Part shown: positions 13,441 through 27,500 of the stretch, in pieces
Layout of the letters: each line of letters begins with the position of its first letter
Position numbering within the stretch: the stretch's first letter is position 1
Source of the DNA: Paralichthys olivaceus
Lineage: Eukaryota > Chordata > Actinopteri > Pleuronectiformes > Paralichthyidae
Direction of reading: 5' to 3'
NCBI RefSeq assembly: GCF_024713975.1
Contig: NC_091104.1
Coordinates: 15,519,580-15,583,579, forward strand
DNA: 64,000 nucleotides
The notes under the pieces: model-generated
The model's input: only the letters and a program-made list of their open reading frames with translations
The model's database searches: none
What the model was told of the DNA's origin: nothing
Program-made: the position numbers and the translations under genes

Positions 13441-14784
13441 TCACAGTTTCCCATAAATCACCGGCATCACACCGTGCGCTGTGCAATTAATCTCTCCATC
13501 TGCAGCGTGCTGGCTGCGCAGGTGCCTGTGGGCTGGTGTTTCTTTACATCCCAGGTGTAGTGGAGTGCGAACGGAGACTGTGAGGTTTAACAGTGGAACA
13601 TTAGAGTGGAGTGGCAATTGTTCAGTTCCAAAATATGTCAAAATGATAGATGGCTTCAATACTGAGTGCTTGGTTTTGAATGTTGGGAGAATACAGGTGT
13701 AAACAAAAGGCTGTGATTCTCCTCTGATCATGGGCACAAAGGCAGCTGATGATTTCTGAACTCTTTTGACATCAGATTTTAAATGTGTGACATAAGTGAC
13801 AGAGATCCTGTTTTATCAAAAAAGCTCAAATCTGACTCTCACTGTTTCTTTAAGGTGTATTCTATGTTCACAAGAATCCAAACTATCCCTGACATCTTCC
13901 AGCTACAATCTCAAACTAGACATCAAAGTAAATTCAGTTGCACCACATTTCACACACTCATAGTTGTCAGTTCTCTAATATACTTGTGTGTTTGTTTTTT
14001 TATCAAGATGCATTATTCCCTGAGAAAACTGTGAAATTGTTGAAAATCTCACAATGTTGAAGAATTTCTACATCCGCTCCCTGATCTGGAGCTACACCAA
14101 AACTGAATAGGTTCTTCCCTGACCCATACCACATCCGAGCATTAGATTGTTGGTGTTAAAATCTACTAAACCCAACTGTCTCCTCTATGTTAGTGGATGG
14201 GACAAGAGCCAAATTAAAAGTCAAGATACACATCAAATACATTTTCTGAAAAGTAGTTTCAATCAGTTTAGCTAGATCTCATCACACTGGTTTCCAAGTG
14301 CTCATTTTCAGGATAACTTTGGTTTTAATTATTCAATGATTTGAGGCTATTAAATGGGGTGAGACTGACTGGGATTGTTCCCACAGCAGACTCCAAATGT
14401 GCAATATGGAAGCGTTCATATCTGGGTTATTTTGGCTTCATTTGTAGATGGTGGGAGGAGAAGGAGACACATCGTCAATCTTACTATGAGTCCACAGTCA
14501 CGATACCGCTGGTTGTGTATGTAAATCCATGGTGAGAAAAAAATGTCCTCTGTCTCCATTGGTTGAATTAATTGTGTATTAGTACTGTGCAGTTTATCTG
14601 GCCCGTGCTTTGTAGATTGATGCAGAGTTTACCTTATGATAAAACGGAATTGCGGAGGAGCAGTTATTTGGCCGATGGGAACATGCATACCACCAACTAT
14701 CCTGCTGATATGAAGCACACGGTAATTCCTGGACACAGCTTGCAAACCCATGTCGGCACCAGTGTGTCGTGTGTGTGTGTGTGT

Positions 14785-14853
<69 letters not shown>

Positions 14854-15279
14854 TGTGTTTGGGTGGGTGTCTGCCATTAAGCCACCGCTCGCCCTCCTTT
14901 TAATCCCAGGTCAGTCAGGTCTGCTTAAACAGTGAGCTGCAGAATGTAAACACAGCCTTATTAACACTGCCAGACTCAGTAATCTTCCTCAGTAACCTCA
15001 ACCATGACACAGGCTTCAGCCTCAGATGTGCATTGTGCTCTGCTCATTACAACATAGAGCATCTTAGAAAGGTTTACAGTCATAGAGCTTTTTCCTACAT
15101 TTGATTGGCTTCATTTTTAATTGACCTCAACATTTCATCACTTGACTGAGGTAAAACTATTAAAATAGTTTTTTCTGAATATAAGACTTCATACAGCTTC
15201 AAAATCATTGAGTTCATCAAATTAGATAATTCTGTTTATTATCAGGGATCAGTCTGAACAACATATGTGTTCATCTCCA
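13441..15279. other. Intergenic, no gene seen
   Basis: AT-rich DNA with the GT tract at 14.8 kb; no exon supported. Confidence 0.5.
14769..14870. repeat. (GT)n microsatellite
   Basis: Long GT tract ending in GGGTGTGTGTTTGGGTGGGTGT. Confidence 0.97.
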
Positions 15280-15480
15280 AGGAATGTTTCTCCTTTGTTT
15301 GCTCTCCAAAAGTCGGTCATCAGACAGCATCGCAGAGGCTCATGGGGATAAAGCATCTTGCTCAAGGACACTCAAGCAGGGAATGTTTTTACTTAATTGG
15401 GGGCTTTAACCTTGGTGCTTTAATTGGTTGGGGGATGATCATTCCAACCACTAGGCCACCCTGCAATCCTCACTGCCTAA
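15280..15480 (+). repeat. Probable SINE-like fragment
   Basis: Contains GCATCTTGCTCAAGGACACT and CCAACCACTAGGCCACC, motifs typical of a fish repeat that carries a tRNA-like segment. A 213-codon open frame covers it but shows no known domain. Confidence 0.45.
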
Positions 15481-18400
15481 ACAACCTCATACCAAAAACC
15501 TTATCTGAGAGGATGGCACGGCAACATGGACATTTACCAGGCACCCATGTGAGCCTTATATCTCGTCCCTTTGCGCTCCCGCCTCAGCATAGTCATTCAG
15601 TCTCATCTCCAGTGAGAGCTCCTGTTCCTCCTCATGCTGATCTGTTTACAGACCATAACCAAACAGCCGGTGACTGGCCCAAAGTTCGTCTGTCTGTTTA
15701 TGCTATGAGCCGGGGTATGCACGTCAGAACTGAGCCACGGGAGCCAAGGGGTTGGGCTCTGGGGAAGTCTGAGCAGGGCTCGGGGGAGCTGCAGGTGCAT
15801 GAGGCGGAGGCACAGAGGATTTATGGCGAAAGCATCATCTCCAGAGGTTCAATGAGAAACGGTCTCATCGCCATGATTCCTCTTCCTGCCAGTAGTCAGG
15901 GGTCATAAACAAGAACAAAACAGCAAAGTGGGGTCCACCTAGAAAAGTCAGGTAACCAGCGTTTGTCCATCTTAATTGCCTGAACAGACATTTTTATAAA
16001 AGTGCCTTGTTTATTTTTTTCCATGAGAAAGTTGGAAGCTCTTGGGTTCCTCGTCATGTGATTGGGCTCAGGGACAGCCACCCTTCCCATGGTGCTCATG
16101 TTCCTCCCCCTGTCCCCGGGGGGACGGATGGCCAGGTTTGCCTCAACGAGGGACGGATACAGAGTTGGTGCGACAGCGAGAGAGTGAGACAGAAAAAGAG
16201 AGACATCTGCTTCTCATCTCGATGGGAAAATTCCCCTGATCCTGGAGATTAGGACGGAGTCCCCCAGACAGAGCGCGCTGGCTCCTCCGAGGCTCACCAT
16301 TTGTAAGCAGGCTCCCTCAGGCCTTGTTGGCTTTAATCCAGAGAAACCCATTTGAGTGGAGTGGACCTCCGTTTTAATTGTAGTGACACCCCCCCCCCAA
16401 TTTTACTTTGTGGGTATATTCATATAATTCAATAAAAACAAAACTAATGGAGGCAAAAGTCTTGACCATGTCTAGCGATGGGCCTCACTCGCCTGCAGTC
16501 ATTCCTCCACTCAATATGACGCTTGGGGGTGGTGCTCTGTTTATTTTCCCCTGATTGGCACTGCACATTTTCACTCGTTCACGGCTCGAGTTGTGGGGAG
16601 TGGGAGAGTTTGTGGTCTGCGTTCATTCAACACCAACTCTTACAACTCATCAAAGTTTATCACAACACCTTCTAAACACCCACACTTTTCCAAATCTGCT
16701 CCCCAGCACCCAGACGAGACCCTAGTTCTGATCTTTGTTGATCTTAACGCTGGGATTGTCAACCACCTGTTTTCGATTATTTCCCAAGCCGATCGCTGAG
16801 GACAAAATGAGCATTCGCCAAAGGTAACGCGGTTTTGTGTAGTCTGAAACCAATCATGCCTGTAATCATGCTTGATATTTCTGGGATTCCGGAGTCTTTC
16901 AAACAGGATGGATGTCCTGGTCTTCATCAGGGATGAATATTGGAAAGACCTCACAGTTGGTTTCGAAAGAAAAGAGCCTTGGCTCTGATCCTTCAGCTCA
17001 GCCCGGTGGATTTACTGACATCTCTACAAATGTAATGAGAAAAATTAGAGGTCAAAGAGCTGTGAAGGTTTCACAGATCAACAACATCATCATCATCATC
17101 ATCAGAGATCAGCTTTTATAAGTGAGGGGAGTTCACGTTTTATTTCAAACGTTCAGATTCAAACCTTGGATCAGTTGTATTTCATGTTTTGACTTATTCA
17201 ATCATTTCCACATGTTTGAGGGATGTGTATGGATCAACTGGAGCACTTATTCCTGTGCGACTGAGATGAATTCAGAAACTACAGAGCAGGAAAAGACGTG
17301 TTTCGAACTTTGGGGCAGACATGCTCCTCCTTTCTCACAACCCCAGCCTCACCATCCTGGATCTTGTCTATTTATTTGCTTATTTTCTTTTTCGGGGTAA
17401 TGGAAAGTCAAACTTCAGCCACGGTGTCATTGAAAGTGTTTCCTTTGAAAGATGCCATACAGATTTGTCACAGACAATCTGAAGCTCGTTCAATCGAAGC
17501 CAAGTGAGAATATCACACAAGATGCTCTGGTTGAACTTCCCTCTATTGCCTCGTCTTAGTTCATATAATGTTCATCCTGCAGACAGGGTGTCACTGTCTG
17601 GGTTTTTTATCCACCCTGGTGGTCCTCATTTATCTGTCCCCTCTGGGCAGAGTACCATCTGGGATTGGTTGTCTCCACCATTTCCCTGGCAACAACACTT
17701 CGAGACCAGAACCAGACACCTAATCGCAGCAATGAAACAACAAACATTGTCTTTGGCAAAGGAAATCTCCTGTTCCAGCAAGTGCACAGTAGCCACTGAG
17801 CATTTAGCCCAGTCTTTCTCTTTGAGAATCTACTGATGATAATAAATGGCATTGCGGCCAAATTCCCATCAGTCAGCCATGTTATTTATTATTTCAAGTT
17901 ATTAACTTTCCCCCAGCTCTTTGACCTCCACCGATCCTCTCCCTGCCCTGCTCCCATTTCCTTGTTCCTTGTACTACAAGCTATAGCGACTTCAGTAAAT
18001 GTATTTCTCTACACAAAAATAAATCTCAGGGCATAGTTTTGCTTGGCTGCAGTTTGCACACAGATGAACTTCACCTAACGCTTGCTCAGGCCATGGCCTA
18101 CTTTAGTCATTTCTCTTCTTAGGGTGCCTCCTCTGATGGTAAATGGGTAATTTCACCATTAAACCTTAAAATCTTCAAATATGAGTCTCTGTGGGTTCAT
18201 AATAAGTATTTGAGAAAGGTGAGTCTTTCCAAGTTTCTAGTATTAACATAGTTGTGTATATTTTAAAGATCCAGCCTGTGAGAGTCATGATTTGTCATCC
18301 CTCTTATCATTTTAAGTTCAGTTATTAGAGAAGTCATCTTTAAGTAGACTAATAGGTACAGAAATCTGTTCATTTTTGAACTTGTAAAAAAAACATGAAT

Positions 18401-19649
18401 TATTGAATTTTAGAGCTGTCAATAAGGGGATTTTGTTACCTTTGAACAGAACCAGCTCTTGTGCTTCCTACATTTTTACCACATCCGAGTGATATTAATC
18501 TTCTTGTCTAACTCTTGGGAAGAAAGCAAATAGGCATATTTCCCAAATGTCCATCTATTATTTTAAGACAGCGATAAGGGTGCAGAGGCTGATTATGATT
18601 ATCTTGTTTTTGCAAGCAGCATTACAGCATGTTCATGTCCACAAATTTTTTCAAGCTTATAAAAACTTAGATTTGAATGTCATCTTTGAAATAATTGCAC
18701 GTTCTTCACAGCTACTGTCAATTTACCAGGTTTGTGAATGAGGACTAATGTTTGGTTTTACTGAGGAAATCTTTTCAAAATCTGACACAAAGACCCTGAG
18801 GCAGGATAAACTAATGTGAGATAAAAAAATTAAAAAACACTCTGTGGACTGAAAAATAAACAGCAGCATTCATGCGCAGTGGTATTCCAGTAAATCTTGC
18901 TGCCTGATTGAATTCATGTTTACTTAAGTGTCTCCAACTTCTAAGAATACATCTAATCTCACTGCCAATCGATCTCCGTGCAGCATAAACTCTTAAAGGG
19001 TATACTCCATTAACCTCAGCCTCCTTCATCTCAATTGATAACATGTCAGAGGGCTGAAAAAATTCTGTTCGCTTACAAGGGAGCATGTTTACAGAGTAAT
19101 CTGAGTACACCTGCTAGCTCTTACATTATATTTACACTAACCACAATGTTGGGGTTATTATTATTCATAGAGATTGTTAACATGAGGGGGATTTTAAAAA
19201 CATCTAATTTATCTGTTTTATGGCCCCGGCTGAACCACCACCAACAGTGTCAACACATGAACTCGTGACTGTGCTTCACATGTGGGACCTCTTAATGGAG
19301 TTTAGAGTATCACCACAGGCCTGAGTTACAACCTGCTCTCTGACTGCTGGACCACTTCCGCACACTTTGCAGTGCTCATTCTTCATTTATAAACCTAACA
19401 GCTTTTTTAACTGCCGCCGACACAAGCTGCAGTAACTCACTCTCAATGCTGTTTTTCCTTTTCTTTCTGACCGACTGCAGGACCCTGTCCACACAGCTTG
19501 TGGAGGTGATGACTTTTTATTTTAGACAAACAATCAGCTTCCTTTCGGAGCGCCGCTCATGCTGCTGTGCACCACTCAGTGGTTGCTGGCTGAAATGGAA
19601 TTCAATGGAACATTGTAAGCTCAGTATTGCTGCACTTTCATCATTTTAA
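15481..19649. other. Intergenic, no gene seen
   Basis: Several open frames of 60 to 110 codons, none with a domain or believable splice structure. A C9 run lies near 16390. Confidence 0.5.
17087..17105. repeat. (ATC)n trinucleotide repeat
   Basis: Six or so CAT/ATC units. Confidence 0.9.
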
Positions 19650-19965
19650 TCAGCGGTGCCAGGTCCTGTCCATACACACATTCAACCAATCACAAGTCAG
19701 TCTCAGCTGTCAATCAAAATGCTTCACCCTGTTTTCATAGCATCAAATAATTAAAACCATCCCAGAAGAATTAACACTTGAACATACATCAGTGTGATAA
19801 AAACTTAATGTTTACTTTAATGTTCTAGTTGGGTCCACCTCTTGTTCATTAACATGGAGGAGGCATGATTTTCTGCATCCAGCCACCAGGTGGCAATTGA
19901 GATGATTTGGCTCCACTTTTGGGGAGCAGTCATGCTTTCCATCTTTACACAGGCTAGTCTATCAT
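19650..19965 (+). repeat. Dispersed repeat family A, copy 2
   Basis: Same block order as the copy at 4.9 kb. It carries CCACCAGGTGGCAA at 19883-19896, a full match to the CTCF core consensus. Confidence 0.75.
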
Positions 19966-22900
19966 CTGTACATTAAACTCAACCAACTGGCAATTTGCTG
20001 AGCCTAGCTTTAAGACTGGATACAGCTAGCCTGACCCTTACATTTTAAATAATCCTCCTACCAACATCTTTAAAACCCACAGATTAACATGTTGTGTTTG
20101 TCTGATCACAAACCGATATGTAAAAACTGCCGTTTGTAGTTTTGGAGAAAGTTACATGCTATAACAACTTTCTTATGAACACCCTCAACCATCCACCCGA
20201 CTCTTTTTTGTCCAAAAAAAGCATATGAACTAACCATACATTGTCAGTTTCATTTTTAATTGCATACATTTAAGTTTAGCCTTACTAAATACAAAAACAA
20301 TACTTTCTGAACTTTAGTTGTGTTTGTAGGAGTATTTTAAAATGATTAATTTTGTGTCTAGTTTTCAATGAAGGCTTGGCTAAATGCTTCCGAACTCTAC
20401 AAGTATCTCCTTATACGTGATTGTTTAAATCTAGGACTGGAAGGACTGCATGTTTTTCCATTAGACGCTTAAACACTATTTGAATGCTATAACTGCTTAT
20501 TCAAATTAAACATACATTTAGTATATTGAGTCATATATAACATACAGTATAAAATTCTTCTGACAATAAGAACTTAGCCTGTAGTTACCACCACCATCTG
20601 ATATTGTGATGTCCGAGACACAGCTGCCTAAAGTTAAATACAATCTGGAGATTTCTGCAGTGACTAATTCACGATATCTCCAGGCTAAAATAACTTCCAA
20701 TTGTGTGTTAGCATGTTGACGGGCTTCCTACAAAACAAAACAATGAGCATGAAAACAGGATGACACCTGACAACCTTGGGAAAATATGTGGGAGATAAAA
20801 ATATGTCGATCGGCATGCACATGTAAACAGGATTTGACATGTTTTAAATGAAAGAATGTGTTGTAATATAATGCTAAACACCTTAGGTAACAGTGAGCAG
20901 CTTTTACTCATGGCTGAAGCACTTCCTATTTTTTTTCCAACAGGGTATGGTTTTCCTGACAATAATACAGTTATTGTGGGAGGAAAGGATTCACAGCTAA
21001 TTAATGGCAGGAAAAGAGGGTCTGGGTGTTAAATATTGTCATATCCTGTTTGGGTCGACTGCCCAGGTGGTTCAGCAGGAGTACAATCATATTACAATAC
21101 CCAGTGTTTCCTATTTTACATTTGTGTTTTAGGTGTTTGGGGTTTAGAATATGTGCACAGATCTGGACCACACCACAAGATGATACATAAGACAATGAAT
21201 TAATGTGTGTGAATTACAGTGACACTAAAGAGTAACTTGTGTCTTTAGCAGAGACTTTGGTCTCCCTGAAGGGCTCTAACCATTGTTAATGAGATCCTTC
21301 AAAGTGAAGGGCTCTCCGGGCTGTCCACCTTCCCTTTGAAGGCCCCACTGTGGCCCCAACAATGATGAATGGACATCATTAATGCTGTTCATCTGTTTAC
21401 CTTTTACTCAGCAATCTGGGAAAATGAGGGGTCAACAGCAAAAGGGAAATGTGCTTACTTTGGCACTCCGGTTCCTGAGATCCACCCGTTCGGTCTGCAA
21501 ATCAAGAGACGCTGCAGAATGCAACGGACCCATTCGTGCGACCAGCTGACCTTCTCTCAATCAGGACGCCTCATCACAAAACCCAATTAGTGAGGAGGTT
21601 TAGCTGACATTTTGGTGTTATATTTCACCCTCAATCGGCAAAAGATATCAAACATTCTAAATATTCATTAAAAAATGTTTCATCCCTTGTTATAACAAAC
21701 TTTGTTTTAAGTCTTGTGTTCATTGGAGGCATCATTTAAATAGCTAGTGTGTCCTCAGAGTAAATTTCTAACAAGGTGAATATATAATCTTTGGCAGAAT
21801 AACCTTTTTTTTTCTCCAGACGCATGGATAGTGCTGTCAAGCTTTATGGTTTCAGTAAAAACAATTAGAGCCTCAAGGTTGTTTCACAAACTGACAGCAG
21901 GGAGATCCATCTCCCCTGGCGTACGATATCACTCAAGCTGGGTTTATTTCTCCTGTCAGCTTGTATTTACAGTGCAAACAATTTGGAGTGATCTTATTAA
22001 GTCCTATCAGCCGCCGCACGTTTAAAAATCAAAGAGCAGTCGACGAGACGTGTGTAAAGAATCTGGTTCTGTCCTCCGATCAAACAAACACGTCTGTGTG
22101 GCTGCAGCAGCAGGGAGGAGAAGCAGCAATCGTTTGCTCCACCATTCAAGATCTTTTAAACAAAACATAAAAAATGACTTGCACTACATCATTATAGTCT
22201 TACATAAAGACTTGGAAAGGAGAAGACAGTTTTTTTAGGGTCACCTTTGGTTCATCCACATTTGCAATAATGCAGCGATAATGGATAATGAGAAAGTTGG
22301 AGAAAAAGAATGCTGATATTATTGCGTGGTAAAAGTTTCACATCCAAACAATGATGGCTTAGTAAGAAAGAGAGGGCAGGAATAAAACAAAATAATTGTG
22401 GGTTCAAATTTCCATTCTGTCTCCTCTCAATTTCAAAGAGCATCCATCACAGTAGTGTAGAGACACAATTTAGGAAAGAAACCACTGTGATGCTGCCTTG
22501 TATAATTAGAGGAAATGTCTCATCATCCCTGTCTGTCTGCTCCCTCTGATGCTCTGGCCAGGGTGGCTGTATTGTAATGAAGGAGATGGTATGATACTTC
22601 TGCTGCTAAGTGTGTAGAAACGCAACACTCACGAGTGTTTGGTCTGTACAATGGCAGAAGGCGGTGGAGCCATTCAGCACTGTCAAAGGAATGTGTGGAA
22701 GCCCACAAGGAATCCTTTTGGTTCCAGGGTTTTCAGCATACACAGAAGTCCCACACTGGAGATTAACTCTGTGTGTCAACAGTAATGGAATCTTCCTCTC
22801 TGTCTCTGCAAATTTCTCTAAACGCTGACGCCTCAGAGGAAAATCTCTGTGCATTCTGCCAGCCACGAGTTTATCACCCAAAAAAGATCCCTTATTGTTT

Positions 22901-23266
22901 ACCTTACTCACATGTGAGTCCTCAGAAGAAGGTTTCTGTAAATCACCTGTGGTGTGTATAGTCTAGAAACCAGAGTTGAGGCAGTGTGGGAAAAAAAGCC
23001 ATTAACAGCATCACAAGAAATGACCATTACATGCAGCAGCTTAAAAAAAAAGAAAAGCTCTCATGTCATGAGTGAGTTCAGTGGAGACGGAAGAAGCAGG
23101 GCAGAGAGGGGGAGGAGATTTAAATGGCCAGCTTGTGAAAAGGTAGTGTGGAGCAATTAGAGGCAAAGTGTGTGTGTTTCTGCCGACTGGAGCCCAGAGC
23201 TGGAATGAAAACTGAAACTGTCGGTGCAACTACATGCATGAGCCTCTCTGTGTTTGTGAATATATC

Positions 23267-23310
<44 letters not shown>

Positions 23311-23459
23311 TACTGGAACATCACTTGAAGATTTTGGATTGAGCAGAATTTGAACTTTTTTCTTGCAGCCTTTTTCCACGCAACTTTTTGATTTTGAAAC
23401 GTGCACATTTTATTTATTTTTTTAAAAACAGTATTATATTTGTATTGTCCCAGCACCTC
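19966..23459. other. Intergenic, upstream of pgf, no gene seen
   Basis: AT-rich sequence leading to the pgf promoter; distal regulatory elements may lie here but none is identifiable by eye. Confidence 0.5.
23273..23308. repeat. (GT)n microsatellite
   Basis: Clean GT tract about 430 bases before the pgf start codon. Confidence 0.95.
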
Positions 23460-23733
23460 CTATTTGCCTCTGGGGGCCTTATTCATTAGTTAGCACCATC
23501 CACTTCATCATCAGGTTACACGTAGCAGAGGAGCTACGTGACTGCGCTCAGTCAGCCTCAGCTCTAACCAAACCCCGGGAGCGGAAGACTGGAAGCTTCT
23601 CACACAGCATCACCACCTTTATAGTGGGACTTCTGTGTTCTGTTGGTGGATTGTTTGCTTTGGAGTGCGTGCACCGGGAGCTGTCACCTCCTCCTCCCCA
23701 CCTCCATCTCTCTGCACTCGAACACATCCCGAC
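23460..23733 (+). promoter_or_regulatory. pgf proximal promoter / 5' UTR region
   Basis: Sequence just upstream of the pgf start codon. It holds an inverted pair of eight-base sites, CACGTAGC at 23519-23526 and GCTACGTG at 23533-23540, each containing the hypoxia-response core ACGTG in opposite orientation. A weak TATA-like TTTATAG lies at 23618-23624, about 110 bases before the ATG. The transcription start is not visible from sequence, so the boundary between promoter and 5' UTR is a guess. Hypoxia control fits what is known of the VEGF family but is inference here. Confidence 0.5.
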
Positions 23734-24556
23734 ATGAAACTCGGTCTGGTCCTGGAGACTGCGGCGGCGCTTTATCTGCTGCTCTCACCTGCACAGGTAG
23801 GAAACTTACAGCTTTCTCTCAGAGCCTCTCATTCGTGATCGGTGAGGGAAAGAGTCGGTTTGATGTGGTTTCAGAGCAAAGTCAAGACTGTGATGTTGAA
23901 GCTCCCATTGTGTCAAGCATTGAAACAGCAATGTAACATTAAAGAAACGACACTATATTACGTTAAAAACTTTACATCCTATATGTTGAAGTCCATAATG
24001 CAGGCTATACACAGAAACCTGGGTCAGCAGATGCTGGTTGTGTCCATTAGAGTGATAAGAGTCCATGGTGCTCTGACGCCTCGCCGCTGGTTTCATTCAT
24101 AAGACGGAACGTGACAAAGTGCATCACTCTCTCTGTGGAACACATGATGCCAAGTGACTCACTGTTGTGCTTGGCGAGACTCTCTAAGCTTATAATTACA
24201 GCTGCATCGCTCCTGAAACACCAGCTCACTCCTGTGCGATGCGCTCTCTTTCTCTCACACTCTCTCTCTCTTTCCCTTTCTTTTTATGTTTAGAAATCCA
24301 TCAGGGAAATGCTCTGATTTCTGAGATGGTGAGAAAGTGCATCCAGTAAGGGAGCTACTGTATAGATACACTATTAGAAACTGAAAGAGGTGAGAGACCT
24401 GCGTAGTCTGACAGAGTAAAACGTTGTTGGCAGGTAAAACTTCTTTTTTACTTTTGTTCTGCATCAGCACTCTTTCATTTCTGTTTTGTGTGTGTGTGTG
24501 CATAAATCTGCATGTGAAATGGGCACAAGCATGGTTACATATCATTATGAAGATGA

Positions 24557-24590
<34 letters not shown>

Positions 24591-27500
24591 ACTTTTGTTG
24601 CCTCTGTGGAAGCTTTCCCAGTATAACCACTGACATTGCCCAAAGCTCCAAAGCTCTGTCCTAATGAAGTAAAACAAAAAACTAATTTCTGGTTGTGTGT
24701 TTTGTGGCTTGGTTACTGTCAGGGTAAGGTCATGGTTAAGGTTTAGGATAAGGTCTCGGTACTGTCTACAAAGAATGAAAGTAAATGTAAAGTCCTAACA
24801 AGGATAGCTGTGCAAACTTTTTGTCGTTTAACAAGAAACAAGGATCAAATAACCATGAAATTCATGGTATACATCACATGTACAGAATAATACATAAAAA
24901 CTATGCAATACATTATATTGTACATGTCATATGGAACACATATGAATCATACTGAGGGTGCAACTCTTCAGGATATCAAGATACTGTAGCATAAGGGCCC
25001 TTTCATACACCTTTCAAAGACAATTTTGTGATTTCCTTCAACCATTTAATCGATGATATATCTCCATTGGTTTGCTATTGGCACTACCCTGCATCTAATG
25101 ATTAGTGCTATTCTGCCCATAGCTGTGCAAACTTTTGTGTGTGTGTCAAAAAATCTATTGAAACTTAATTTCAGACATATCACTGTCAGGCGATGGTGGA
25201 TTAGCACAAAGCTGTTCTGTTCTCCGTTGCCTGGCGTTGCCTTTTAGTCTCTTTTTATGACAATGTGCCAGAGCAGAACAGAGCCGAAACTGGACTGAAG
25301 AGGACTCATGTGTCACGCCGTAGAAACACTTGTAAGAGAGATACGCATTGTGCGACAGGACTTGTGCCAACGCTCAGGCTCTTGAACCTATTCAGTCTCT
25401 GATTTCCCCCCAAGGTGCCTGAGGGTTGGCAGCTGTCTCTGATGCTTCTCATGTTGTACGTGCAACCAGGCCATTCCTGCGTCCATTCACCCTGCATACA
25501 CGGCGGCTGCCTGCTGATCTGAATGTGACGCTGCGTGCAGTAGCTGGAACAGTATCACTGAGTCTGTTAGAGTTACACACAGACTCAGTCGGGCTCCCGA
25601 GGTTGGAAAAAGCTCCACGTACACCACATTGTCTGAGCGGAGACTTTGCAGCTGTTGCTGAGTTGAGGGTGTGTGGGAGAGGCATGGGATCACCACATCT
25701 CCACTAATCCTCATAATCAGCTCATGGCCTGCTTAGTCAAAACAGGAGTGACAAAACCCAGGGCCCTCAACATGTAGTAGGCTAAATGCCCCCCCCCCGC
25801 TGCAAGAATGACAGGAACATGTAAATGGTTAAATTCCAGAATTCAACGTAGAGTCCATCACACAGACGATTGTTTGAGGTTCTTTTTTTTTAAAATATCA
25901 CCTGCAAAGGAATGATTGTTTCATTTCCCTGCAAACAAGCATCTTGAGGTTTACCTTAAACATATTTGAGGAACTAAATATTTCATATTTTAAGCAAACA
26001 AGTGACACTCATACCAGTAAGCTCTTTTCTGCTCCCAGTGACAAAATTAGACCCTTCTGGTCTGTCTCTCTGTCCTGCCAGCTCCCACAGTAAACTGCCA
26101 GACGTGGTTAGTCTACTGAAGTTGAAGGAGCAAACATAGGCCATGCGGCTGGAAATGCTATTTATGTATATGTCTGTCTTTTGGATTCTCCACCAGTCAA
26201 TATGTACCCCTTATTGATAATGAGATTTCCTCATTGCCAGGAGACTCGTGCTATGAAACGTGGTGTGCTGAGTAGAGGGTGGGGTTGACATCAGCTGCTT
26301 AATAATTTTACAGCAGACCTCAGTGTCTGTGTGTGTTTGGTGGGAAACTGTAGTAAAACAGGTTTTTAGTAATGGAAATTCTCTGTTAATTGTAGTCCCA
26401 GTATTTTTTTTTCGTCATAATTTAGTATGTATACCAGTAGTCTGTAGTCGTACCCAGCTTTTTGGGTTTGTGACTTCTTATGACTTTTGGCAGAAATTCA
26501 ATATAAAATAATCCTAGTGATGTTTTCACTGGTGTGTTTCATCTAAATTGTATGAATTGTTGTTTTCTTTACCATAAAATGGGCTCTTTATATTTAAAAA
26601 CTTCATATTTACATGGGGGGGGGGGATCCTCTCTGTGGAGGCCACCATGTTTTTTACTGTCGTAGAAACTGGACAAACTAAAACCTTTTGAGTTTTCATG
26701 ACAACTGAAGTTCACCACAGGTTCTTTCATGTTTAGAAGGGGAGGGTGAGATAAGGAGTATTCAGCTTCAACATGACACTTCACCTCTAGAACACTTCAA
26801 CACTAAATTCTACACACTGAACCTTTAAAGGCCAGGTGAGCTAAAGAGTGATCATTTTTTAATTTGTAGAGGCCAGAGACAAACCTTTGGCTCCAGAAGT
26901 CTTCTGATTTCTGTTTCTTGACCAAACACGTTTAGGCACGCTTTGGTTGGGCGGGCAAACAGTCCACATGGAGAAAAAAAGAGGTGGAATTGACCAAAAT
27001 GGCTATTGGCTATCATCTTTTTAATTGATCAGAATTCATCAAGTCAGCTGTGAACAGTTATTAGCCAAAATGTTGTCTGGCTATAGACTTAAAACAGTAT
27101 TGCTGTGTTTTGTTTGGAGAAACATTTGACTTGTGTGGACTTGTTGGACTGTGAAACATGCACACCTTGGCTCGGATATCAGCTGTCTGCACTGAAAGCT
27201 CCAAAGTATTGATTGTCACCCCTAGATGTTAATTGCAAATCTCCCCACTGTGGAACTAATAAAGGGCTTCTTAACTCTTTTGTTCATATATGTCATCAGA
27301 CAATAGCTGATGGGTTCAGAAAGTGGTCGACCAATGTCATGAAAAATCAAGGTTATCTTGCGGCTTAACCTTAGATTTATCCTGCAACCTCTTTTGGAGG
27401 TCTCAACACTAAACATTAGACACAAGTGCTATTTAAACTTAATCTACTTTGGAAGGACCTAATAATGTGTTAGCACATGGCAACAGTGCAGAGTACACAG

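Noticed and set aside
15267-15908. 213-codon open frame, the longest outside known exons apart from cipc exon 3
   Set aside because: It overlaps a recognisable SINE-like fragment, has no domain and low-quality codon content, and lacks splice context.
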